From the NCBI RefSeq assembly GCF_036324505.1, contig NC_086366.1, forward strand, positions 9,889,927 through 9,953,926: a stretch of 64,000 nucleotides of DNA, read 5' to 3'. The translations under genes and the position numbers were made by a program. Under the pieces are notes generated by a model that was not told the DNA's origin, did not search any database, and saw only the letters and a program-made list of their open reading frames with translations. This document shows, piece by piece, positions 47,744 through 61,975 of this stretch (position 1 is the first letter of the stretch; every line of letters starts with the position of its first letter). The DNA comes from Eleginops maclovinus (taxonomy: Eukaryota > Chordata > Actinopteri > Perciformes > Eleginopidae).

Positions 47744-50700
47744 AATCATTATTATTGTGATGGTCTGCATTTGACATTTTGCTGTGGGTCAGCATCTTTT
47801 TAACATTCCCAAAAGCATCGAGATCATTAATCCCAAAGGAACAATCCATATTATGACATACTCCCTAAAATAGTTTACGGATTACTGGTAGTCTACTACA
47901 TAGATGTCATGAAATCAATTTCTTTGCTTCTCTTTATACTCAACATTTAACATCTCTGAGGGAGAAATAAGGACACAGCTTGTTACTCAGCTTAACATTG
48001 CATATGTTATGCTCAAGACAATTTTAAAACTTGGCAGATTTAAAAGGGTTGGATGAGGCACCACCCGGTTTGGACGCATAATGACACAAATCAAACACAC
48101 CTACAGAGATGCACAACTAACAAACAATCAGGTGCATGCTGGGTGTTGCTATGCTAATTGTGATGACTTCTAGCATTAGCCAGGGGTGGACATGATCCGT
48201 GCCACAACTATAACTTTTAAACTTTTAAAAGTAAGGGGCGCGCTGTGCCAAAGTGGATAACTTACATGACGCAATGGTTTTTGCAATGAAGAGGGCAGAT
48301 TGTATAATGTTCTTCTTGCCCTCAGCCTGCCGCCTTCAAACAAAACAGGTGAGTAGCTGCAAGTGAACAAACTGAATGTCCAAAATGGAGTATCACAATA
48401 ACCACCTTATTTGATTTTGTGCACTACATTATGCCTTAAATGCTGGCTGAAGCTGCAGTGTGGTTATATTACTTGTAAATCTATGTATTTTCTACCTTGG
48501 TGATGCTTCTTATTGATTATTTTGGAAATGCCAGAATGTTTTATTTATGTTGCACACGACATGGTGTCCAAGGCTTTTTTTCCTATTGATATCTGTCTAT
48601 TGTTGTGAATTTCCATCGTTTTCCTCTTTTCTGATTTTTGGTAAGACTCTCTTGAGGAGCATAGTTGTATAACTAGTATTCTGTTGTTTGCATGTAGGCT
48701 GCAAAGAGCCTGCCTTTTAGAATATGAAATACACTTTCTGCCTGGATTTAAGTGCTTTGTGCAGTAATACATTTTAAAGTTCGCAGTGGTATTGAAGTTT
48801 GTTTTTTAATACCTTTTTCTTCTTGCCAAACTTAAATGAGATCCCAAGCTGTAAAGGTTGCTTGAATAAATTGCACTACAAACATCGAGACTCCGAGCAA
48901 TAAACACAGACAAAGATTTGTTATGTGCCAGTGGACATAAAGAGTGAACCACAGTTGTCATTGAGCTCACACAACTCTTATGTATCTCAGGAATCAATGT
49001 AAGCCACATACCTGTCTTAAAGGGGATTTAGAGTTGCAGTCTACAACTGATAGGTCACACTGCACTGCCCAGCATGTATTCTGAGTTACGTAGACACACA
49101 CTTAACCTGTCTATTTCTTCCCCTAGTCCACATTCATGCATAATGCATGCAACTCTTTCATGGATATTGGAAAGATAGGGAGGGAGAGAAAGACTGTTTG
49201 AATGTGAGTGTGTGACTGTTTGACAGAAACATGGAGCATAACAAGAAGAGAAAAGTTCAACTTAAATAAGGACCACAGTTTACTTTCCCTATGTTCAGAT
49301 GCTCTTCAGTCTCCTGTATTCCTTTCACCTCTTATACCCACACACCCACTCAAAATCTATCACACAGCAGCCCTGTCACTCTACTTGTCTCAGACTGCCA
49401 TTTCCCTGTGGTCCCAATCAGCACTGAGCACTGGAAGACAGATGATGGCCTTAAGCAGCACTCATTAGGTGGAGAGGGATGGAGAGGATGACCTGGAATG
49501 AGGCTGAGGTGGGAGGCGAGAAGATTGAGTGCATGTGGAGATTACAAATGTGGAACAAGAGGTTGTTGGAAATGGGAAGTGATTGTAAAGGAGAGGAGAG
49601 AAGAGTGTGGCATATAGAAAGAGAGGAGAAAGCGGGGTGCGTTTCACCCAACAATGCAATAATTAGAATTTTTGTTAGAGAGAAAAGACTACTGAACAAC
49701 TGTTATCATCATCTTAGTCTTCACTATGTCGTAGGAAATGACGAGATAAGTGAAAAGAAATAGAAATGTAGAGTAAGGGTGTGAGCCTTTCATTTAGTTT
49801 AAGGTGTGAAAGTGTGTGTCTTTGTGGTATGACCTGGGAAGCGAGAGTGAATGTCAATTTCCTTGACATTTCAGTTACATTAAGGCTTTGTCTGACATTT
49901 AAATGTACCGTTGATTTTTCTGCTTTCAAGACATTGCCGTAAAATAAGATCTGCTTGCTCTGCACGTTGCTGCAAAGACTCCCTAAACTCTCTAGAATCA
50001 TCCAGGACTAAGAGGGAGAAAAGATAATGTTTGCTCAACATTTACGGGTTGAGAGAGGAGGGCAGTTTCTACAGGGAACAGGGTAGCCAACCTAAGATGG
50101 AGAATAATGTAATGTTGAACGTGACAACATTGAATAGCTCAGGGAATTTGCTGCATTATTCTGAGAGGAACGCAAGGATATTAAATACCGATATACAGCA
50201 ACCAGCTTAAATGGGCTCCTCCTGGACTGTTCAGAGCACATCTATTATTCTGACACGTAATGGTTTATAACTGCAATTAGTGCCAAAACTCTTTGGGCTG
50301 GCGATCAACTATGTAGTTGTTAAACAAGACCTGAGGCTTATGCTTTGGTCATCAGCATGGATCATTGGAAGAAAATGTGAAGGGCTGCCCACTAATCATC
50401 CTCTGGTTGGAGTAATATAGACAGCAGGGAGCTGCCCGTCATGACCAAGGCTCAATATTAGACATAATGAGCATCCTAATGTCTGATCCAATAGGGTTTA
50501 ATCATCCATGTTCATTTCTGGAAGTAGCACCTATATCTTAAAGGTGCCAAATTCTTTTTTTTGACTTAGATTATCAGATGTAGTGTACATATTACAGATA
50601 GCCTTATAAACAAAATGAAAGGAAACCAGAGACATTTTCTTTAGAGTCACATCATCAAACCAGGCCCTGTAGACGGCACACAGCCAGCTGTTACCAAGTA

Positions 50701-52563
50701 ATTTTGTATTCATAAAGTTAATGTATGCTATGATTATTCTGTACTCTCCCCAAAGCAATACCTAATAAAGTAACCACAGATGTGGCAGTGTCAGCTTTTA
50801 TTAGACCACTAGTCTCTGAACCAAAGAGCTGTCAGCTTCAAGGGCATTTTATTTGGGTATTATCAAATCATCACAGGGCAACACTACCTGACTGAGAGCA
50901 CAATTGGGTGGCAGAGCAGGGCGAGAGGCTAGCAGATGCAGTACATGACTCATAGTGTCATTGCCTTTCAACAAGTAATCGACCATTTCCCCTGAGAATA
51001 ACCTTTCTGCCATTTCCACCATTTGCATCAGTTGACATTTTCTGTCTGTGAAGGTTTTTTAAATAATGCAGGTCATGAAATGTCTATTAAAAGTGAGAGT
51101 AAAGCAAAGCCATATCCAAGATCTGAGAAGTAATTAAACACATGTTCTTTTTAATTTCCATTACAATTTTAGCTCATGAACATACAAAATCAGAAGAATC
51201 ACTCCCCAACTCTGGGGACATGGCCATCCAAAGAGCACGTAAATGGACAATTAGCCCTGGAGATATGCACTGTCTGAGTGCCATTTGTAGTTTGAATTTA
51301 TGTACATGACCTAGGACAACCATATCCAACAATTTCCCTGCAATTTTAGAAAATGCCAATCATCTGACATCTAACCACTTGAACTAATCTGAGTGGAAGT
51401 TCTGAAGTATTTAACCTTTTGGGGTTGAGTCACACCTAAGCTCAAGGAAAGTAGGAAGTTGGTTGCATTAGTCAAATAGCACGTGAATAAAGTAAATATA
51501 TTTGAAGGGTAGAGAAGCAGAGATAATGTGGAGGCAACTAAAGTGAGTCATTTGTGCTTATGTGTCCCAAGAAATATGGAAGGGTGACCAAAAAAAAGAC
51601 ATCAACACAAGGCAGAGCTATTAAATAAAAACAGCAAATGTTTTTTTTTTAGAATGTACGGTTTTTGTAGATTCTTACCAGGTGGTACAGGTAATGATAT
51701 ATTTAATCCACCTTTTTTGTTTGTTGCATCAGCAATCACTCCTGCTACGCTCCACATATCCGTCCATATGGCACAGCAGATTTTTGTTTTTGTTCACCAA
51801 CAACTTGTTCAAAGACTGTTATTGAATAGAGTGACCTTCCTGATCTATTTGTTTTGCATTATAACATTCACATAATTACGTATGAGCTATAGATATGGAC
51901 ATTTTGTTCATGGTTGTGATGTTACAGAGGGTATTGTAAACTATGAAGTCAGCCATTTTATCGCCTCAGCAGCTCTCTGTTAGCTTAAGATGTCATGGTA
52001 TTAAATCTTGGGTCTGGTGACACTATACTCAGGTTTTCTCCTTGCTGGAGTGCGATGAGTGGTCACAGTAGGGATTTCTTTCAAGGACATAGTATTCAAT
52101 CATTTTTCAAAGCGGTATTGCATTAGAGCCAGAAACCCTGTCTTCCTCTGACAGCCCCATGGTGGCATCTTTGAAGGATGACGGCGCACTGAAGCACTCA
52201 CCTGTACTGAGATATTTCTCTGCAGTCTTCGGGGAATAGCGTTTGTTGTCACAACAGCGCCGAGCCGGTGCCTTTCTTGGCGAGCACATGCTGCAATATG
52301 TGTATGGAATTGTTGAAACAGGTGTCCATGTCTGCATTTATAGCAGGTAAAAGCTCCTAGGGAATGTACTGCACAGAACCAGTCAGGATATAATTGTATC
52401 TGATTTTTCGTCCCTTGGGTATTGTCTGTGCCAATCCAAATATAAACTTATATATCATGACAAACCCAAATCAATATTAGAACTGAAGTAGGTTGATTGA
52501 CAGAAAGTTAATCTGCAAACATTTTCATTATTGATTATTAATAACTTTTTGCTCTGCAGCGTA

Positions 52564-52904
52564 CACACGGTTCGGTTGTGTTGACGCTTGCCGGTGGGCA
52601 TGTCTGGCGCTTGGGGTTAACGCGACCAACAACCAATCACATTAATCTCCCGCCCTCGACCCACATACACGTGGTTTGATGGGCTAGCTCTTGTGCTGAC
52701 ATATTTGCATACGTAGGTTTGATTGGCTGGCGCTTTCGTCGACGCTTGAAAAGTTGAAATTTTCTCAATTTTCTCAACTTTCACCGCGAGCAACGGAGCC
52801 AGAGCGTAGCAAAGGAACCACAATGCAGTTCGGCAACGCTTGAAGTCACCCCATTCAAATTGAATGGGCAGGTGAGTCAAGGGTCAACGCAACAGAACCG
52901 TGTG
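52564..52904. mobile_element. MITE with 27-bp terminal inverted repeats, family unassigned
   Basis: The left end starts CACACGGTTCGGTTGTG and continues TTGACGCTTG; the right end read on the minus strand starts CACACGGTTCTGTTGCG and continues TTGACCCTTG. About 24 of 27 positions match. The 341-bp interior is noncoding and GC/CpG-richer than the AT-rich surroundings. No clear target duplication was found, so the copy may be old or the borders off by a few bases. Confidence 0.75.
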
Positions 52905-54487
52905 GCGGGCCGTTAACTCTGTTAAGCAAATATGCCACAAATGCTCTATTCCTTGCTACAAAGATGGGATTATTTCCTGGTTTTCTGATCGTTTGAATTG
53001 TTTTGGGTTTTGTGGTATTGTTGGAATGAAACACAACCTTTAAATACTTAAATAATTACATTTTATAGCCCAACCAACAAATTCATTTATTATGAAAATC
53101 AAAAGCAGACTAATCAACAATACAAACAATTGATGGTTGCAACTCTAATGTTTATGATAATAATATAATACAATACAAACCATACAAAACCTAAATTCAG
53201 GCCCTATGCAATGCAAATGCCTGAGTTTCATATGTGCAGAATTATTTCTTACTATGCATGTGGCTTTCCCATGATGCTCCTTCTTGAGAGATCCTCTTAT
53301 TTGGTAGTGTGGCTTTTTAGCAATTCTCCCACTCCCGTAACTACACTATTTGATATACTGCCGACAGGAAAGCAGCAGGTATGCGTCCATACTTATTGTA
53401 GTGAAGTATATAGTGGTGTAGTGGTGTCTGAAAAGGAAAAAAGGATAGATTGTCCCATTTTAAATACACATACTGTACATGCAAATGCCTTTCAGGGGTA
53501 TAATTACAGTGTAGATTTTACACAAACTCATTGAACTTCTCATGGTTATAGAGATGTAGGTCTGCAACTTAAAATAAACATGGCAATCTCCATCCTTCAT
53601 GTTTTTGTGAAAAACAAATACATTTTTCTTCTATTTAATGGCCGCCATACAACAGCATTATCCCCACTGACAGGGCAACAGTGGCCCAGCTGGTTTCTGC
53701 CAAGAATAGTAACATATTCTTCCTATATTTTCTCACCTACTAATAAGAATGTTGCCAGCTGTGGTGTTTGCAGAAATGCTGCCTGCCAGAGCCATTATAC
53801 CATAAATTGGACAAAAATAATGAGAATAAAGGACATACGAAGCTTCAACCAAACAAAGAGGCAGCCTGGGAAGCCGCAGTGATACACAAACCGATTCCAA
53901 TAATGAATGTTTCTAGGAAAGGAAAGATTATAGGTCTGTCTTTATGAGGAGCTTCATAATCAGCTGCTTTTGTGACGATACTATTATTATAACAGTAGCA
54001 TCGGCAGCCGTGATGTCAGTTACATGATTTGAGATATATTTACTCCCTCAAAGGAACATTTAAAGCTCTTAAATCAACCGTTGAGCTAGATAATGTGACA
54101 TGGGGTTAGAATGAATAGGTGGTGCTGTTGTATATCCCATACCGGTCCACCATCACCAGCTTTATTATAATGTAACACTGCAGAAAATGAGCACTCAATG
54201 AGTTGCTCAAGGTATGATCCTTATGACAGTGTAACTTGAATTTTGAACACAACATATAGATAAAGTACCTCCTAAATGTTTCGAAAAGAGAATCTATACG
54301 CAGTGATGCATTCTGAAGAGTACTATTTTTTTCATACGGCAAAAACCTTTGCAAACAGACCATGTGTTTATTTGTTATGTGGCTGATAAAACATCAAACA
54401 CTCCCTCCATCCCCCCGGCCTCTCTTCCTCTCTTCTCTCTGTCCCTTTCCACATATTCTGCACGCATTTATCTGGGAACTTTGTTAC

Positions 54488-54550
54488 TGTGTGTGTGTGT
54501 CTGTGTGTCTGTGTGTCTGTGTGTGTCTGTGTGTGTCTGTGTCTGTGTCT
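54488..54550. repeat. (GT)n/(GTCT) compound repeat
   Basis: GT units punctuated by TCT every 6-10 bases. Confidence 0.9.
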
Positions 54551-57301
54551 TTCCATATCTGTGTGACAGGGGTGCAGCTGTGGTGTGTTGGAGCAGTGCT
54601 AACAGGCAGGACATGGTGAGCCCTGGATCATACTCCTTAGCTAATTGTCTCATTGCTATTCAGGCGTCCAAAGTTTAAAACTGGCAGTGCAGAGTCCTGA
54701 TTCATGTGGGAACAGAGACACACTCACACACCCTCTAACACTGCAAACATGAGATGGCCACTAACGCACACACAAGCCATCCATCCATACACACAAATTG
54801 TACGTGGGTCATCAAATTTGGCTGTCCATCTATGATCATGTAAATAATATTATAAGGATATAAGTCCAAACTACTGTGGCTATAGGGATTAAATTGAGTT
54901 CAGACTTGTTGAATATCATCAAATATAAAGAGACAGAAAATGACGAAACCCAGAATCTGAAAAATGTCCAAATTGCCCTACATTTAATAAAAGTAGTGAA
55001 GCTTTCAAGTGTGTAATGTCATGGTTACATTTAAGATAGCAATGCTTCACATTAGGGCTCAGGGTTAGGTGGACAGCAGGCCATTGGAAGAAGTGATAAG
55101 ACTGACTGACTTCTGTTAAAACAAACCAATGGAAAATGGAGTAAACGTGACTTTAACAACCTGACCTACTATACCAGAGCATCCAGGTCTTTCTATGCCT
55201 TTTATTTTCTGTACTATCTGAGCATAGAAACAAAGGAAACAAACCCAGACAGGCTCTTGGAGATAGATTATGTTTGTATGAGTCATTTCCAGTCAATTGG
55301 CCTGCCAAACTGACTTTCTGATTGAGGAAAAACAAAGGAATAATTTATGTTCCGCTTGTTAGACGCTTGCTTCAATGTTTGTCTCAGACTTTTATCCATA
55401 ACCACACAACACTGCCACTCTCTCTTTCTCATTTCCCTTCTCTTTACTTTGCTCCTCCTCTCTATCTCCCACTCAGTCTCTCTTTTGCTTCTCTCTCTCT
55501 CTCTGAAGGAGAATGTATTGACCGGTTGACATTTCTAAAGTTGACAAATGTCCTGCTGATATAACATGGAATAACATGGAATCACTCTGCCTTTCTCCCG
55601 GAAGGTACCGCATTTATTTATTGTTACCACATTTGCTTAACCTCCAACAGTACAATGATTTGCACCCCTGAGTGCTCTTCATGTACCTCATGAGATAGAT
55701 GAACACATATTATTTTATAATAGTGATCATGTAATTTATACACATATATATATATCTCTGACAACGACATACTGTTGAGTCCCTTTAAGCCCAACCCATA
55801 GTCCCCCCACACAGTGTGGTTTTACTCATGTTACCTAGTTAAGACTCTCAGGACTGTGTGGGCGTGTACGAACTGTGCATGATCAACATTTCTCTCATCC
55901 TTCTGTTAGTTTATTGTTCCTATTGTGGCAGAACAACACACACTTCAAAATGATTATTTAGGTATGACAACATTATGAAATTAGCCAAATAGCTCCACAT
56001 CCATCTTACTGACTATAGGTCTTATGCTGCAGAGTAATGAGTTACTACATCTGTGATGATTAGTGAAGAAACACAGAAATATAATCTGTGTTATTAGCAA
56101 GAAATTCAGAAATAAAGAGTGGTAGACAGAAAAATGTAAATGTCAAGTAGCATAACATTGAATTTAAGTACAGCACTTTGGTAAATGTACAAGATTCCAA
56201 AACAATGATGACGGTATAAAAATAATAGAAAATCATACATGATATAATTAAAACTGGGTTTTGTTCTCACAGATTTCTTTTATATTATTTCCTATATCAG
56301 ATTAGGCTTCTCTTCTGTCAAATCAGTACAGATGATGATCTCTAGCCTAAAAAAACATCAGGAAAAAAAGACTTTCTAGTAATGTGTGAATTTATTTCTT
56401 GGGTCAGATATATCCTACATGCATTCTTGATTCACCACAATGTGCATTTAATGGTGTGGTCTGGACATAGAGTGACATCTAGCGGGGACAAAAAGCACTG
56501 TTATGTTGTGATGTAACCATAGATGTCTGGGTGTAACCTTGACAGCATCAAATTGTCCTCTGTAAATACAAAGTTTAGTCCAATATTGATTTTTGAGTTT
56601 ATTAGATATGTATACTTTGTGAGGAAAACATCTTAACCATAAATCAGCAAACAATAAACACATGCCTAGGCCTTTTCAATGTAAATCTACGCAACTATTT
56701 TATCAATCAACACTTCCAAACACCTTCCTTGTTGTTTTTGCATTCTCAATTGGTTTACCATATAAAAACATAATACATAATAAGCCCTGTCATGCAGAAC
56801 ACATTTCTGTAAAATGAAATCCCACACCCCATACCATGTATAAAGCGCTCTCTGTTACAGCCTGATGTGGATAATTCTCCGATCCCATCTTGGCCAGCCT
56901 TTTGGCTTGCACTCTCAACTCGTTACTTGTTTGGCCGAAGAACCAGGATTTGCAAATCCTTCTTGTACCAAATTGGCTCTCGGGGAAAGACAACCACGTC
57001 ACCCAGAATCCCTAGTGGTGGCCATTACTCAAAACTATTCATGCATAGGAGACGCTGAGCAGAATGGGAAAACGATTTCAACATTGCTGAGAGGGAACAG
57101 CTGCAGAATTCTGCTGTTGGAGGATGACAGATCTCACTTTCCCCTTCCTCACGCTCAATCTCTCATACTTTCTTTCTCCTCTCTATTTTGGTCTCCAAAT
57201 CTTAGTTAACTTTTTTTCTTTCTACTGATTTTTTCCGCTGCTTATTTCAGCTCATCTTTCGCTCTTTCAGTCACTTTCTTTTCCAAAGTCTTTCCTTACT
57301 T

Positions 57302-57343
57302 CTGTCTGTCTGTCTCTCACACGCACGCACGCACGCTCACTCG

Positions 57344-57427
<84 letters not shown>
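57302..57427. repeat. (CTGT)n-(CGCA)n-(CA)n compound microsatellite
   Basis: TCTGTCTG and ACGCACGC units lead into about 38 CA units. Confidence 0.95.
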
Positions 57428-57432
<5 letters not shown>

Positions 57433-57737
57433 GGCTCCTATTGCATTTCAGCATGGTAAAAAGGGAATAAGGGAATAGGGAATAACAACATGTTTGTGTT
57501 ACTTGGTGTGCATGTGTGCAAGTGGAACTGCAGCAGTGAATATCCCAAAGTAATACTGTAAATCTGCCAGATGTGAGTAATAATTAAAGCTAGAAGTAGT
57601 AGAAGTAGAGTATTCTGTTATTTTTATGGTTGGAAAATCAGCTTTGAGGGTGAGCTGTTAGCTGCGAAAGATGTGTGACGGGTTACTAAATCTCTAAATA
57701 ACCACAGAAATAGAAACATGGATATAAAATGAGCTGT

Positions 57738-57815
<78 letters not shown>
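57738..57815. repeat. (CA)n microsatellite
   Basis: About 38 CA units. Its right flank AGCAGCAGGCAATATGATTT shares about 23 bases with that of the array at 46276-46447. Confidence 0.95.
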
Positions 57816-57816
<1 letters not shown>

Positions 57817-58174
57817 GCAAGCAGCAGGCAATATGATTTATATTCATTACAATATTAATATACCAACATTTAGGAGGTTGTAAAAAATTCTAATTCAACT
57901 CCACCTCTCTGTCCGTGTGTGAATTTGAATTTTAGTTTAGAACATGCCTGCTTGTGCATGTAAAGTGTGTGTGTGTGTGCGTGTGTGCGTCTGTTAGTAA
58001 AGCACCATCTGGAAACAATAGAGCAGTAGATGCTGTCACTTTCCTTTTACCTCAGGCTTTTGAGCGAGTTCTTAAACAAACACTCAATTCACTCATAGTA
58101 AATTACAGGAAGGAAATTGGAGCTGCAGACTTAGATATTTGGAATCTGTTTCTTTCTCTCTCCTTCTTTCTGTA

Positions 58175-58176
<2 letters not shown>

Positions 58177-58215
<39 letters not shown>

Positions 58216-58230
58216 CACACACACACACAC
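58177..58230. repeat. (CA)n microsatellite
   Basis: About 27 CA units with one CAACA interruption. Confidence 0.95.
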
Positions 58231-59182
58231 TGTAAGCATGCCCAGAATTAATCAGTTTTTCCTGATGCAATTTTACACCTGCTTTGGGAAATTAGAGTCT
58301 AGCTTTCATTGAGTATAATTGTAAAACCCAAATTTCAACTAATTGTGAAGCGTGTGTGTGTTACTGTGAGAGTGTCTTTGTATACCTTAAGTGAGTTAGC
58401 GTGTGTGTGTAGGGGATGTTGCAAGTCCATAGCTAATGAGATGTGATGGATGGCACAGTCATGTTTACACAGTAATGACTGTGTTTCCATTGTGGATTCA
58501 AACAAGTTTAGTGGTTATGAAGCATTTCTCAGCCTAAGCCAAAGAAACCGTTAAAAAGAAATGCAAGAAAGATCTAACCGGAGTTGCTGCTGTATAGAGA
58601 AAGTTCCTAGCTGATAAAGCAAAAATGCCTAATTTGTTTCATTACCAGACAAGAGGTGGCAGCATTGTTCAACCCATTAAATGAACACATGCGTTGTAGC
58701 CCTACTACTGAACTTACTTGTTGATTCATTGTAATTGTTAATGAATCAACGATACTGGATGTTAATTCTATTTAGACCCAAACCAATTAGTTATTCATAA
58801 TTTAGTCAGTTAGCAGATAGTTCATCTTTTATGGTTTTACAAACAAAGTTATCAAGCAAATGTGTGAATTCACTGCTGTTCTTTGTCTTGTATGACAGTT
58901 ATCCAGGAAACCAAAACGTTTTTATTCATCATCATCATCTTCTGATACAAAAGTGTTTTAAATAACAGTGAAGTTACAGTTAAGTTTAAAAAAAAAGTCA
59001 CTTTTTACAAGGATAAATTAGCAATTTCTTAATAATACATTGATGACATCATCACAACAATGAGATTTCTACACAAACAAAACAGTCTAGACCTTTGAGG
59101 CCTACCATCACTGTTGGTGAACTGATTTTTAACAATAACACATATCTGGGCGTCCCGAAAAGCATTAACACATCTGTTATAC

Positions 59183-59406
59183 CAGTGGTTCTCAATCTTC
59201 ATTACACTCGGCATGTTTCAAGGCACAGTGGTTGTTTGGAAATGTTACCTGAAGCTCAGCATGGTCATACCTGGGTTGAGAGCCAAAACATTAAGCCAGT
59301 TTCAGAGGGAAACGGCATTTGCTCAGAGGGGAGGTGGTCGGGGTTTCTTTTAATTCACTCTGTAATGATTGTTTGAATTAGGAAATGTAATGTTTGAGAA
59401 ACACTG
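59183..59406. mobile_element. hAT-like MITE
   Basis: Starts CAGTGGTTCTCAATC and ends GTTTGAGAAACACTG; the end read on the minus strand is CAGTGTTTCTCAAAC, so the ends are inverted repeats with two mismatches in 15. CAGTGGTTCTCAA is a classic hAT (Charlie-type) terminus. The 224-bp interior is noncoding. The 8-bp flanks do not match cleanly, suggesting an old copy. Confidence 0.7.
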
Positions 59407-61254
59407 GTAATTCAGGTTTCTACGTTTTTCCAAAAGAACCAAAAGTATCTTTAAATGCAACAAGGGTGCTGTTACAGGAAGCATATTTTGGGACCATGGA
59501 AATACACACTGTTTCGCCATCCCATTTTAAACAGTATCTTAAAAATACCTGCAACAGGAGTGTGTGAGGCACTAACTGGTTTAAATTGACATGTCAACTT
59601 ATTCCTACCATATACATTTAAACAGCCCAGTCATTTTCTAGTCTCTACTTAAATGTAGAAAGCAACGTGACACACGGCCCACATTCGGTATTATACATTC
59701 AAAGACTCACTGAAACGCAAGAGCTTTGCTTGATAGATTGTCAGGCAAATACACAGTGCACTGGAGCAGTTGCACATTTTTGGTGAGTCCAGCAGTAAGA
59801 CCAGAAACAACTACTTTAATTGGCAATATAAGCAATTTTAGAGAAGAACTGCAAGGTTCAAATGTTGGGAGATGCCTATTACCATGAAAATGCACCACTA
59901 CAGGCAATGAACAAATAGTCATGAAGATTTAAAATATAATTTACAGCATCTTTCTAGGGATGACTTGATTGTCTGGTAAATTAGCCATGATGCAATAGAC
60001 AAGGTTAAAATAGACAGGCAGGCAGGCCGCGGACCAAAGAGACATAGACAAAAAGACCGACAGGAAGAAAAGAGACAAAATGAGGCAGATATTGTCTCGA
60101 TATAGCTATTATTATTATGATAGTAATAACAGCTCCTGGCAGTTGAATTTTGTGGAAACTGATTGCTGTGTGTATTTACCTGCATAAATGTTTTTGTGCA
60201 CATGCATGTGTCGGTGATAGCTCTTTGTTATTGCATAATGTGTCTTTTGGCAAGTGATTGTCTAATAACCTCTCACTCTTCAGCTTGTCTAGGTTCTAGG
60301 GAAATGAAGAAGGGAATAATTACATTTCCCTCATTTGTGGTAACTCAAGAGCATATGCAGTACAGGGTTTCAACAAAGACGGCACTTATTAGTGGCAACA
60401 AGCTGCGCTTTTCGTAGATTACTGAGGTAAAACACACACGCCTACACACCTTTCATATTTATGGGTAAATAAAAGGCACATCTGGGGTCCTCCCAGTATT
60501 CTTTGCGGTACGTGTTTATAGGTACCACAGACTTTACCTAAAACACGTTCAGAAAAAATGATCTACATTATGTTTCCCTGTCTGCTTTTGCCTTTACAAT
60601 ATTTGCAAGGGAAAAGACATTTTGAATAAAACCATACAGGTTATTTTTCTGAAGCCTTCACAATAAACACTGACCAAAGTGTTAAAGTCTGCATGCTAGT
60701 AGGGTGATGATTTGCTATTACATCACTGCCATCCCTGGTAATGCACTTGTGACAAGCACAGACACGTATTGTATAAAGTTATAGTGCGTGAATACAGCTC
60801 AAAGCTGCTTTCCCAAAGAACTCTGAGCAATAAAAACCCCTGCTGTTTTATATTGTAGAAAAGGTAATAATTTACAAAAATGTAACAAATCACAGATTGA
60901 AGGCCATGTTTTATACTTTCTCGTTATATTCTAGAAGCTGTAGTTCTGGTATTTTAGTTTAGATTTTCCCATATGGACATAAAAATGCCCTACAGGAACT
61001 CAAGTTGTCAGGTGCTCTTATAAAACGTCAACTTTCATCGGTACAATGTCTGCACCAGGACCCTCCAGTGTAATATTCAGAACTTCAAAAGACCCTCTAA
61101 AGACACATTGGATGAAGCTAACTGTGTTCAGTCTCTTTTGCTCAGGGAGGGAAGAGAGGCAGGCGTGGTGCTATGCAGCTTATCGCTGTGTCTGGATTGC
61201 ATTTTGCTGCCACCGTTCTGCCTTTTTCTCTCTCTTTGTCCTTCCTTTTCCGGT

Positions 61255-61260
61255 TTATTT
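61255..61260 (-). terminator. fzd4: Candidate fzd4 poly(A) signal
   Basis: TTTATT on the plus strand is AATAAA on the minus strand, about 300 bp after the fzd4 stop. The mammalian fzd4 3' UTR is several kilobases long, so more distal sites may be used. Confidence 0.35.
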
Positions 61261-61556
61261 ATCTCTCTGGGAAAAGCAAGTCTAACAGAGGTAGAAAGGC
61301 TACTCTTGCTACTTTTACGACTCAATCCTCCACTTTTCTCCTCCATAACACCGGTTAGAGGCAGTTTGAAAGAAAGGGGCATGCTCTCAGCAAGCTGTTT
61401 TTCGATTCCTTTACATCCAATGCCTTTCCTTGAAAAGCTCTTGCTACTCCTTCTCATCTCCTTTTCTCTGTCCTCTTCATTGACAGAGTCAGTTTCTGCA
61501 ATTGACAGAGATGCATGTAGAAGTCAATTTCTGTCCCTTCCTCTATTTCTGTCATT

Positions 61557-61975
61557 TCACACCACTGTCTCGTTGCCTTTCCCCGGTTTGATCCAGCCCT
61601 CGCCCGGTGCCCTTTTGCCCCCTCGGCTTGCCCTGCTGTCCCTGAGGAGGCGGGCAGTGCATCGCTGCCAGGTGTGGAGGGTTTTTGCTGACCAGATCCA
61701 CATGCCTGATGTGATGCCCACGAGCAGTGACATAAAGATTCGAAGCATCTCTGAAGCCACATATGAGTCCCGGGGGCTTGACTTGAACTCCCCCCAGTGA
61801 GAAAGCTGGTAGAGGTAACAGCCAATGACGGTCGATGCTGGAACAGTGTAGAGAACAGAAAACACTCCGATCTTCACCATTAAACGCTCTAGCTTGTCTG
61901 TTTTGGCGCCGTCCTTCTGCAGATTGGAGCGGATCTTGAAAAGAGCCACCAGGCCAGCACAGATGAACAGGGTGC
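61557..61975 (-). CDS. fzd4: fzd4 last exon (TM6-TM7 and tail)
   Basis: Starts with two bases of a split glycine codon, then [69 protein letters not shown] and ETVV. Acceptor reads cctcag on the minus strand. Confidence 0.96.

Larger units (their letters stand above)
52905..61250. other. Intergenic region, gene desert part 2
   Basis: No gene recognised. Holds a GTCT-type repeat (54488), three CA arrays (57302, 57738, 58177) and a hAT-like MITE (59183). The part nearest 61250 may be fzd4 3' UTR. Confidence 0.65.

Noticed and set aside
48310..48360. Possible micro-exon between CCCTCAG and GTGAGT
   Set aside because: The two splice-like motifs are 23 bases apart, with no reading frame or neighbouring exon to support them.
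61108..61800. 230-residue plus-strand open frame
   Set aside because: Its right half is antisense to the fzd4 last exon and its left half is low-complexity Ser/Leu/Phe; fzd4 on the minus strand explains the conservation.
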